NCBI RefSeq assembly: GCF_001591585.1
Contig: NZ_BCVE01000005.1
Coordinates: 274,056-338,055 of the forward strand
Direction: 5' to 3'
DNA: 64,000 bases
Origin: Niallia circulans NBRC 13626
GTDB taxonomy: Bacteria; Bacillota; Bacilli; Bacillales; Cytobacillaceae
The notes under the pieces were generated by a model, which saw nothing but the letters and a program-made list of their open reading frames with translations, ran no database searches and was not told the origin of the DNA. Shown here one piece after another: positions 27,927 to 35,096 of this stretch (positions are counted from its first letter, which is position 1; each line of letters begins with the position of its first letter). The translations under genes and the position numbers were made by a program.

Positions 27927-29283
27927 TTAAAAGTCCCCCATTTCTAATCGAAGCAATTACTTCATCTACCTTCTCACTAGCTAAGCCAATATATTGACTT
28001 GGATCTAATAACTGATTAATTTGTTCTTCTGTCAATACAGCAGCCACCTTTTCATTCTGACCAAGCAATCTTTTAAATGGAGTTTTTTGTTCAGCAGATT
28101 CCATTGCGATTTCATATATAAGATGATGGGCAGTTTGTTTACCTATTTTTTCTGATAAAGCAAACATGACACGTTCTGATAAAATCAGTCCACCTAATCG
28201 CTCCAAGTTTTTCAGCATGTTTTCAGGTTTAACTACAAGCCCTTCCAGAACGGTTAGCATACTTTTCAATTGAGAGGATAAATATAAACAAATTTCTGGT
28301 AAGGCTATCCATTCACTTCTCCAGCTCATCGCATCCCTTTCATGTTCCATCACTAATGATTCATGCAGCAAGGCAACACTATGTAAGACAGGTTTTGTCA
28401 GACTGGCAATTCCTTCAAAAATAGCTGGATTACGTTTATGCGGCATCGTAGTTGAGCCCACATTTCCTGCTGAAAACGGCTCTTCCACTTCGTCGATTTC
28501 TGTCCGCATTAAGTTATAGAATTCATTTCCCAGCTTTCCTAATGAACCACTTATTAGCCCTAGCGCTGAGCCATACTCCGAAATTCGGTCACGTGAAGAA
28601 TGCCAGCAAATCTTTGGCGCATTAAGTTCTAAAATTTCTAATGCCCGTTCTTCAATTTTTGGTCCTATACTTCCTAAAGCGGCGTATGTACCAACACCAC
28701 CAGCAAGAACACCTGTGAAAATACGCGACTGGACGCTCTTTAATCTATCTAGATGACGTTCAAACTCACTCAAAACGACTGCGAGCTTAAAGCCAAATGT
28801 GGTTGGCAGTCCTTGCATTCCGTGTGTTCTTGCTGGCATCGGCGTTTTCTTATACTTAGATGCTAAACCAATTAGAAGCTCTGCTACTTTTTTTGTATCT
28901 CTTCTTATGATTTCATCTGCTTCCTTCAATTGAAGAATCATCGCTGTATCCGTTACATCCTGTGTTGTTACACCATAATGAACATATTCTCCATAATCGC
29001 CTGATAGTTTCTGCAAATGGTTAACTGTAGCCATTAAGGAATGTTTTAGTTTAGCAGACTCCTTTGCAATTTCTTCAATATCAAAATTTTCTATTTTTGC
29101 AGCGTCCTTTATAGCTCTTCCAGCTTCCTTTGGAATGATTCCTAACTCACTTTCTGCTAATGCTAATGCTGCTTCTACATCCAAAATCTTCTGTAATCTA
29201 TTTTCATCATCCCACACAGAACGCATTTCTTCTGTACTAAAATTGTTCTGCAGCATTTTTAAAGCTACTACATGTGAACCCAT
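27919..29283 (-). CDS. Fumarase/aspartase-superfamily lyase, candidate S-(2-succino) lyase
   Basis: A 454-residue lyase related to adenylosuccinate lyase and 3-carboxymuconate cycloisomerase. The superfamily signature GSTTMPHKRNP is at about residues 272-283; MPARTHGMQGLPTTFG carries the conserved catalytic His region; HYGVTTQDVTDTAM matches the first conserved block; the C-terminal ADSL_C-like domain begins near LGGLILSERVMFAL. Members eliminate fumarate from succinyl adducts. Placed first in an operon otherwise equal to yxeLMNOPQ, it stands where YxeK monooxygenase would be, so it probably splits N-acetyl-S-(2-succino)cysteine or the free adduct into fumarate and the thiol. A purine role is unlikely from context. 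Confidence 0.75.
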   Translation of the reverse strand: MGSHVVALKMLQNNFSTEEMRSVWDDENRLQKILDVEAALALAESELGIIPKEAGRAIKDAAKIENFDIEEIAKESAKLKHSLMATVNHLQKLSGDYGEYVHYGVTTQDVTDTAMILQLKEADEIIRRDTKKVAELLIGLASKYKKTPMPARTHGMQGLPTTFGFKLAVVLSEFERHLDRLKSVQSRIFTGVLAGGVGTYAALGSIGPKIEERALEILELNAPKICWHSSRDRISEYGSALGLISGSLGKLGNEFYNLMRTEIDEVEEPFSAGNVGSTTMPHKRNPAIFEGIASLTKPVLHSVALLHESLVMEHERDAMSWRSEWIALPEICLYLSSQLKSMLTVLEGLVVKPENMLKNLERLGGLILSERVMFALSEKIGKQTAHHLIYEIAMESAEQKTPFKRLLGQNEKVAAVLTEEQINQLLDPSQYIGLASEKVDEVIASIRNGGLLSE

Positions 29284-29612
29284 TTCCTATCCTCTCCTAG
29301 TACCAATATTATTTAAATTATCAAATAATTAATTCCAACAAAACTAATCCGAATTATTGACTATTCTAACATATTCCAAGTGGTTAATCCCACACTTTTT
29401 TCTTTTTTTTATAATTTTCATTTGACAGCGTTTATTAAGTTATTATTTTTTAACGTTCCACACATTCATAATTGAGGAAAAACAGACGTTCTAAACTCGC
29501 AATTTAAAAGGACAAAATATAATTAGGCTTCTTCTACACGAAGAAGCCTATACACTATTTAATAGAAAACTTTTCTTCTACTTAATTAATCAAAAATTCA
29601 ATAAATTTCTCG
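29284..29612. other. Intergenic region with promoter of the lyase operon and a terminator
   Basis: About 330 bp without a gene. It contains the terminator at 29524-29550. Nearer the lyase, on the minus strand, a TAGAAT box (about 29370) could be a -10. No riboswitch was recognised. Confidence 0.4.
29524..29550 (-). terminator. Terminator between the two scavenging operons
   Basis: TAGGCTTCTTC and GAAGAAGCCTA arms (11 bp) around TACAC, about 60 bp after the stop of the second binding-protein gene. It splits the cluster into two transcription units. The T-run is weak. Confidence 0.7.
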
Positions 29613-30449
29613 TTACTCCTCAGAAGTAATATCATCTCCATAATACTTTTCCGAGATTTCAGCTAGTGTTCCATCCGCTCTCAGCTTTTCTATTTCTGCA
29701 TTAAACGCTTTTCTTAACGCATCCCCTTGTTCTGTTTTTGCAAACGGGAAACCAATTTCTGATTTCTTTAAGTCATCCTCTAATATTTTCAGAGGTAATT
29801 TCGATTTATTTATTGTTGCTTGCAAAATAGGTTTTCCTTGGACATAACCTGCTACGGCACCCTTAATTGTATCCGATTGTGGACCATCTCTTGTTTCATA
29901 TTGTCTGACTTCAATATCTAATCCATTTTTCTTCACATAATCTTCCAATACATTAATTTTATTAGACCCTAATACTCCAGCAACTGTTTGTCCATTTAAA
30001 TCCTTTACAGAATCATAAGGACTATCTTTAAGAACAGCAATCCCTGTACTTGTATAAGAATAAGTTGTCGAATAATTATATTGTTCTGCCCTTTCCTCTG
30101 TATATTCAAAGGCATTAGCAATCGTATCAAGTTTTCCGACCCCTAGCTGCCCTACTAACCCTTCAAAGCCTGCTAATGTCCATTGCACTTTATACCCTAA
30201 ATTCTTTGCAATCGTTTCAAGTACTTCCACATCAAAACCGATTAATTCTCCATCCTCTTGATAAGAGTTTGGAAAACTTTGACCAGTTGCGCCAACGCGG
30301 ATAACTTTTCCATCTGAAGCTTCACTTTTACTAGCAGTTTTCGTCGATTCTTCTTGTGAATTAGCAGAATTACTACAAGCAGCTAATAGATTTATTGAAA
30401 TAACAACAATAAGAAGTGCATTAAGCTTTAGAAAGGTTTTCATTTTCAT
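29613..30449 (-). CDS. Second amino acid ABC substrate-binding lipoprotein
   Basis: A 278-residue lipoprotein with lipobox LLAAC (Cys near 25), then a linker rich in Ser, Glu and Lys, and a family-3 binding domain (VIRVGATGQSFPNSYQEDG, LIGFDVEVLETIAKNLGYKV). It closely resembles the 26610 protein along its length. The start may be ATG 30449 or 30443; the latter has better spacing from GGGGG. The gene overlaps the end of the aminotransferase gene by 29 bp. No permease or ATPase follows in its own unit, so it probably feeds the YxeN/O-like transporter. Confidence 0.88.
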   Translation of the reverse strand: MKMKTFLKLNALLIVVISINLLAACSNSANSQEESTKTASKSEASDGKVIRVGATGQSFPNSYQEDGELIGFDVEVLETIAKNLGYKVQWTLAGFEGLVGQLGVGKLDTIANAFEYTEERAEQYNYSTTYSYTSTGIAVLKDSPYDSVKDLNGQTVAGVLGSNKINVLEDYVKKNGLDIEVRQYETRDGPQSDTIKGAVAGYVQGKPILQATINKSKLPLKILEDDLKKSEIGFPFAKTEQGDALRKAFNAEIEKLRADGTLAEISEKYYGDDITSEE

Positions 30450-31623
30450 TCCCCCGCTTCCTTAGTAAAAATCTCTTTATTCGCTCAAATGATTCTTTCA
30501 ACTGTTCCAAAGAGGTCACCAAACTAATGCGAATCCATCCCTCTCCGTTTTTGCCGTATATACTGCCCGGAACCACTGCTACCAACGCTTCTTCTAGTAA
30601 TTGTTCGGCAAATTCAACCGAATTCATTGGTAACGGAACCTTAGCCCAAAGGAAAAATGTTCCTTGTGGGGCAACATACTCCCAATCTAGCGTTTCTAAA
30701 CATTTTTCAACTAACAATTGCCGCTCATGATATAACTCTCTTAAGGCATTACGTTCTGCCTGTTGATGTAATAGAGCAAACACAGATGCATCCTGTATTC
30801 CACCAAAAACACCGCCAACTGCATTTTGTAAATAGGCACTTAAATGTTTGATAAGCGATTCATTCCCTACTGTAAATCCACTCCTCCAACCAGCCATATT
30901 AAATGTTTTGGAGAAGGTATAAATTTCAACTCCTACTTCCGCTGCCCCGGAAATGGATAAAAAACTGATTGGCTTTTCCTCTGTATAGTAGATATCTGCA
31001 TAAGCAAAATCATGAATGACAGCAATCCCATATTTATTGGCATATGTAATCGTTTCTTCGAAAAATTCCCTTGTGGCATTTGCACCTGTTGGATTGTTCG
31101 GATAATTTAAAAATAAAATCTTTGCTCTTTGACTGACCTCTTCTGGGATGCTTGAATAATCAACTAAAAAATGATTATTCTCGCTAATCGGAACAAAAAA
31201 TGGTTCTCCACCTGCCAACTCAACAGCCGCTTGATATCCAAAGAAACCAGGATCAGGAACCAATGCAATATCCCCAGGATTTAAGAGGGCCTGTGCTAAT
31301 CCAGATAAGGCTATTGTAGAACCATTCATGATCGCAACCTGATTAGACGAAATATTTGCTCCATACTCCTTTCGATAAAAATCCACAATAGCTTTTTTAA
31401 AATCTTGTTTTCCGCCATAATGTGGATAACCATGGTTGTTCTTATCATATATGGCTTCTTGCAGGCACTCCACAATACGGGGGAAAGTTGGCTGATCTGG
31501 ATTTCCTCTTCCGAGATTAATTACCTGCTTATCTGATTGCTGAAGTTCTTTTATCCGTTTATTTTGAACGACTAAATATTTCGGCTTTAATTTACCCAGA
31601 CGTTCAGAGCAATCAAAATGCAT
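30421..31623 (-). CDS. PLP-dependent class I/II aminotransferase
   Basis: A 400-residue fold-type I aminotransferase. Features: NLGRGNPDQPTFP near the N-terminus, FLNYPNNPTGANA (about 173-185), DFAYADIYY (PLP-binding Asp and Tyr), and the Schiff-base lysine in TFSKTFNMAGWRSGF (about 234-248), with the C-terminal Arg in WIRISLV. It is cytoplasmic and overlaps the dehydrogenase gene by 11 bp. Next to a hydroxyacid-type dehydrogenase, it likely turns an amino acid into a 2-oxo acid that the dehydrogenase reduces, or the reverse. The substrate is not readable from sequence. Confidence 0.88.
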   Translation of the reverse strand: MHFDCSERLGKLKPKYLVVQNKRIKELQQSDKQVINLGRGNPDQPTFPRIVECLQEAIYDKNNHGYPHYGGKQDFKKAIVDFYRKEYGANISSNQVAIMNGSTIALSGLAQALLNPGDIALVPDPGFFGYQAAVELAGGEPFFVPISENNHFLVDYSSIPEEVSQRAKILFLNYPNNPTGANATREFFEETITYANKYGIAVIHDFAYADIYYTEEKPISFLSISGAAEVGVEIYTFSKTFNMAGWRSGFTVGNESLIKHLSAYLQNAVGGVFGGIQDASVFALLHQQAERNALRELYHERQLLVEKCLETLDWEYVAPQGTFFLWAKVPLPMNSVEFAEQLLEEALVAVVPGSIYGKNGEGWIRISLVTSLEQLKESFERIKRFLLRKRGNENENLSKA

Positions 31624-32725
31624 TTAACCCCACCTCATTTTCTGTAATAAATGATTCTAATTTTTCCAGGCCATCTATTACCTTTTGCTTGGTTAGCTCC
31701 ATTGGCAATGCATAAATTCTAGAGGATGGTCTTAATATTTGATCAGCCATGTTTTCAAGGTCACCTTTCTCAGGGGATAAATGTAAATCTCTCCAGCATA
31801 TTGGCAACTTCAATTTTTTATATAAAGGAACTAATTGTTTTATTTCTTCATAATTTTCTTCCAAACTCAACTGAAATAATATTCCGTACGCAACAAGGCT
31901 GCCATGTAAATGTCTCTTTTTCCCCAAACTGACATATCCGTAATTAAAGGCATGTGCGCCAACGCTTTGCCCAAACTCCCCTCCCAATCCTCCAACAAGG
32001 CCGGCTACGGCATAAATCGTATCAAGCATGCGAGAGAAGTCTGCATTGCTTTTTTTAGCTTCAGCAGCTATAACAGCAGCTTCACCCCATTTTAAAATAT
32101 TATCTCGACATTGCTTAGCAGCAGTATGAGACAGTTCCAATGGAATGGATATTTCTTTACTTGTTAATTTCTTAAAACGAATTTTACTTTCATACCATTT
32201 AGCCAAGGTATCGCCAATTCCAGAAGTCAAATGCTCGATTGGTGCTTTAACTAATAATTCTGGTTCAACCATTACCATATAATTTGATTGACTATGTCGT
32301 ATTGTACCAAGATGGTCTCCTTCAGCAGAATAAACAATACTGATGGGGGTAAAGCTAGCACAATTTGAAGGCAATGTAGGAATTAAGATACAAGGTATTT
32401 TCGCTTTACTTGCCACCGCTTTTACCGTATCTAAAACTTTCCCTCCACCAACTCCTATTATGGCATCATGCTGGTGGTGCAAGGCTTCGTTCCATATTCG
32501 GTCTATTTCTTCATAGCTGCATTCACCAGCAAACAAAATTTCTTTATAGGGATTCTGAAATTCAGTTTCGGGCCAATAAGGTTGAACAGCCTGCCATGAC
32601 TTTTGCCCATGAATTATTAATGGAAATTGTATGTGGTTGTCTTCCAAAAACTTCGGTAGTGTATTAATTACTCCAGCATAATGATAATAATTTTGAGGGC
32701 CAAAACGATACACTAAATCGATCAA
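31613..32725 (-). CDS. Iron-containing alcohol dehydrogenase family protein (glycerol dehydrogenase/HcxA-like)
   Basis: A 370-residue dehydrogenase. The nucleotide-binding GVGGGKVLDTVKAVA is at about 91-105. Metal-ligand positions appear as the Asp in SGIGDTLAKW, the His in SVGAHAFNYG and the His in RHLHGSLVAYG. The start is a TTG (32725) with AGGAGG seven bases upstream. It heads the three-gene unit with the aminotransferase and the binding lipoprotein. E. coli pairs a relative (ybdH/hcxA) with an aminotransferase gene too, which supports a 2-oxo acid/2-hydroxy acid reaction, though this is inference. Confidence 0.82.
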   Translation of the reverse strand: MIDLVYRFGPQNYYHYAGVINTLPKFLEDNHIQFPLIIHGQKSWQAVQPYWPETEFQNPYKEILFAGECSYEEIDRIWNEALHHQHDAIIGVGGGKVLDTVKAVASKAKIPCILIPTLPSNCASFTPISIVYSAEGDHLGTIRHSQSNYMVMVEPELLVKAPIEHLTSGIGDTLAKWYESKIRFKKLTSKEISIPLELSHTAAKQCRDNILKWGEAAVIAAEAKKSNADFSRMLDTIYAVAGLVGGLGGEFGQSVGAHAFNYGYVSLGKKRHLHGSLVAYGILFQLSLEENYEEIKQLVPLYKKLKLPICWRDLHLSPEKGDLENMADQILRPSSRIYALPMELTKQKVIDGLEKLESFITENEVGLNAF

Positions 32726-32883
32726 TGATTAACCTCCTGAACCTTCCCTTTATCTTTGTAAAGAGTTTAATTTTCTATTATTCTAATACACTTACTCGGA
32801 ATTAGCAACCACACTTTTCTGAATCTTCTAATCTATATAAATTTTAAAAATACAGGTGCTATGGCGACTAGTAGTTTTAAAAG

Positions 32884-32953
32884 AAAAGAGCTCCTACTCT
32901 TTCCTTCTTTTACAATAGCGTTGCGCAAAAGGAAGAAAAAAGAGGTGCTCTTT
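32884..32953. terminator. Long imperfect bidirectional hairpin
   Basis: AAGAGCTCCT...CTTTCCTTCTTTT is mirrored by AAAAGGAAG...AAAGAGGTGCTCTTT around a short loop (ACAATAGCGTTGCGC). The stem is nearly 30 bp with small bulges. It lies between the PhoD remnant and the dehydrogenase promoter and can stop transcription either way. Confidence 0.6.
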
Positions 32954-32967
32954 ATAAAATAAATTGA

Positions 32968-33426
32968 TTATTTTCTTAGAAATTTGCGGCAGGAACCATA
33001 TAAGAAGTTTTTTTCAACTGTTGCTGGAATGAAGAAAGTGGGATATTGTAAGTTTCCATAACAAATAGAGACTGGACTATCAGATGATAATAATCCAAAA
33101 TCACTTAAGTCATAGCTTGTTTTGTCTTTTTGAAACCCTAGATTGTATCCTAACAATGTTTGGGTGGGAAAGTTTTGGGAGATAGGCTGAAGTTTGATTA
33201 AATAAATATATAAGTTTTTTCCTAATCGGCATACTTGTATATCTGACTGAATGTCAAACGGCTGATATTCATGCTCTTTTGTCGTTTGATTGAAGTGAAT
33301 CACATATAGATTGGCGTTCAATTGATATTCTCCACTTAAAGCTATCCAAAGATAAGCTGATGTTTCCTCCACTTTGCGCACCAATGGCCCAGCTAAAATA
33401 ACCGGCAGATCCATCGTTACCACCAT
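32968..33426 (-). pseudogene. N-terminal fragment of a PhoD-like phosphatase family protein
   Basis: The 152-residue frame reads like the N-terminal domain of alkaline phosphatase D-like proteins: LPVILAGPLVRKVEETSAYL, LWIALS, then LLGYNLGF, ISYGN-like ICYGNLQYPTFFIP, and the block before the first metal motif, LYGSCRK. A full-length member continues for several hundred residues with the metallophosphatase core, but here the frame stops after FLRK. It is therefore a 3'-truncated remnant without catalytic residues. The hairpin at 32884-32953 lies at the break. It may still be translated. Confidence 0.6.
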
Positions 33427-33527
33427 CCATTCCTGTTCTCCTACAGCCTATTCACAAAAAGAAGAGAATATGTTTGCAGAAAAACTGTCCTTCTGAGGTG
33501 AACACCCTTTGGCTTCTGTCTTTTTAT

Positions 33528-33540
33528 GGTGCCTGACACC
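33528..33540. repeat. GGTGCCTGACACC palindromic repeat
   Basis: A short near-palindrome (GGTG-CCTGA-CACC) of a type dispersed in Bacillaceae genomes. A diverged copy, GGTCAGGCACC, is at about 61185-61195. It lies just upstream of the promoter of the small gene at 33598. Confidence 0.5.
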
Positions 33541-33597
33541 CAATTGATGTTATGATGAGGGAGTAACCTTATTTCGATAATAATGGAGGAAAAATCC

Positions 33598-33807
33598 GTG
33601 AACGATATGAACAACGATATGCAGACAAAGGAACAAGAAGGTAAAAAGAAAATTAGCTTACAAGAAGCCATGAAGCAGCAGCTGGCAAATAAAGCACAGC
33701 AAGGACAAGGCGGAAAAGCAAGTTTGAGCGGCAATCAAAAAATGCAAAAAATGAAAAGCCAGTTAACCAAAAAGCCAAATAACCAAAGAAAACGCATGGG
33801 TGTATAA
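33598..33807 (+). CDS. Small basic hydrophilic protein upstream of ywbE
   Basis: A 69-residue Lys/Gln/Asn-rich protein, probably largely disordered. The GTG at 33598 is preferred (GGAGG eight bases upstream) over the ATG at 33583, which overlaps that ribosome site. The SLQEAMKQQLANKAQQGQGG and KKPNNQRKRMG stretches suggest nucleic-acid contact, but I know no family. Its last base is the first base of the ywbE start, so the two are translationally coupled. Confidence 0.65.
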   Translation: MNDMNNDMQTKEQEGKKKISLQEAMKQQLANKAQQGQGGKASLSGNQKMQKMKSQLTKKPNNQRKRMGV

Positions 33808-34004
33808 TGAACGGTCAGAATCGCAAAGACATAACACCAGGCACGCCTGTTGAAATAGTACTAAAACAAGATCAAAGAACCGGGAAACGAACAGCAGGCA
33901 TTGTAAAAGATATATTAACCAAGTCTTCCTTCCATCCCCATGGAATTAAGGTTCGCCTAGAAGATGGACAAGTAGGTCGTGTACAGTTAATTAAGGAAAA
34001 ATAA
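33807..34004 (+). CDS. ywbE: YwbE family protein
   Basis: A 65-residue member of the YwbE (DUF2196) family, recognised from RKDITPGTPVEIVLKQDQRT, GKRTAGIVKDILT and HPHGIKVRLEDGQVGRV. It is a small SH3-like beta barrel of unknown function, usually full length at 60-70 residues. It begins on the last base of the preceding gene's stop (ATGA overlap). Confidence 0.92.
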   Translation: MNGQNRKDITPGTPVEIVLKQDQRTGKRTAGIVKDILTKSSFHPHGIKVRLEDGQVGRVQLIKEK

Positions 34005-34455
34005 AAAAGGGAAGGGGGTGTCCCATATGCTACAAATGAAAAAAAGGTACAAAAAACATCCCTGCACAAAATTTGCATGAAAAGTGTCGAATAAAAAATG
34101 ACCGCCCTGACTGGTCATCATTTTGATACTTCTTTTGAATTTATAAAGGATGGGAGCTTCATCTAGGCTAAACCGTTACCGCAGGGTAACGGTTCCTTCC
34201 CAAAATAAAACAGCCGCTTTGAATACATAAGAACCTCCTATCCTAAAGCCGCAAGCATATACAAAAAGAGGGTGCATTAATTACACCCTCCTAATTTATT
34301 AAGTTATGGCGGCTTTGATTTAGCTCAAAAATGCCATTTGCTTTTAACACGCAGTGATCCAACTTCCCAATGCGGAATCCAAGCGTGTATTAAAAGACAA
34401 TAGATATTGAGGACTTCTCATAAGTTCTTAGTGCCATATCTTTTTAAGCCACAGA
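34005..34455. other. Structured intergenic region
   Basis: About 450 bp with no long gene but several stem-loops: AAAATGACC/GGTCATCATTTT (about 34097-34126), AACCGTTACC/GGGTAACGGTT (about 34172-34195), the GAGGGTG/CACCCTC terminator at 34263-34290, and a TTTTAACACGC/GCGTGT-ATTAAAA pair about 30 bp apart (about 34339-34396). On the minus strand a 21-codon frame with AGGAGG five bases upstream (ATG near 34229) crosses the second stem; it could be a leader peptide. No RNA family recognised. Confidence 0.4.
34263..34290 (-). terminator. Terminator downstream of the GAPDH remnant
   Basis: GAGGGTG and CACCCTC arms with a nine-base AT loop. On the minus strand TTTTTG follows. It was probably the terminator of the once-complete gap gene. 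Confidence 0.7.
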
Positions 34456-34935
34456 TTATAGTTCGGCAAAATATTTAATAGTTCTAACCATTTGGTTTGT
34501 ATACGAATTCTCATTATCATACCATGCCACAACTTTCACTAAAGACTTCCCATCAGGAAGTGAGGTAACCTTTGTTTGTGTAGCATCAAATAATGAACCA
34601 TATGTTATACCAATTATATCTGAGGATACCAACTGTTCTTCTGTATATCCAAATGAATCGGAAGATGCCGCTTTCATAGCAGTATTTATATCATCTTTCT
34701 TTACCGTCTTATTGACGACAGCGACTAACTCTGTCACCGAGCCAGCCGGTACTGGCACGCGCTGAGATACACCGTCTAAATTGCCCTCTAATTTTGGAAT
34801 GACCAGTCCTATTGCTGTAGCTGCACCAGTAGAAGTTGGTACAATATTTAAAGCCGCTGCACGTGCTCTTCGCAAGTCACCCTTTGCATGTGGGCCGTCA
34901 AGGGCCATTTGGTCACCTGTATAAGCATGAATCCA
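34456..34935 (-). pseudogene. 5'-truncated glyceraldehyde-3-phosphate dehydrogenase
   Basis: The frame gives the C-terminal half of [25 protein letters not shown], then [55 protein letters not shown] and the ending [20 protein letters not shown]. Homology begins upstream of the ATG at 34908, at about 34932 (WIHAYTGDQ), and everything before it, including the NAD-binding domain and the catalytic cysteine block, is missing. The reading frame is intact, so the break is recent or the product is kept. It cannot be an active dehydrogenase. Confidence 0.85.
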
Positions 34936-35016
34936 TGCTCTCCATTTTTTTCTTTATAAGTGGAATTTCAATACATATTTCCACCAGCTACTTTCGGATA
35001 GAATCAACAGAATAGA

Positions 35017-35058
35017 AAAGCAAGAGGAGAAAAACGAGCCTTTTTCTCCTCTTGCTTT
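35017..35058 (-). terminator. Terminator of the M6 protease gene
   Basis: A perfect 18-bp stem: AAAGCAAGAGGAGAAAAA pairs with its exact complement TTTTTCTCCTCTTGCTTT around CGAGCC. It starts about 39 bp after the protease stop. Confidence 0.9.
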
Positions 35059-35096
35059 ATATTAGAGACTTTTCGGACAGCCTCTTCTATTTATTA

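Noticed and set aside
34172..34230. 21-codon frame as a type I toxin peptide
   Set aside because: The sequence is not hydrophobic enough and lacks the features of Fst/TxpA-type toxins.
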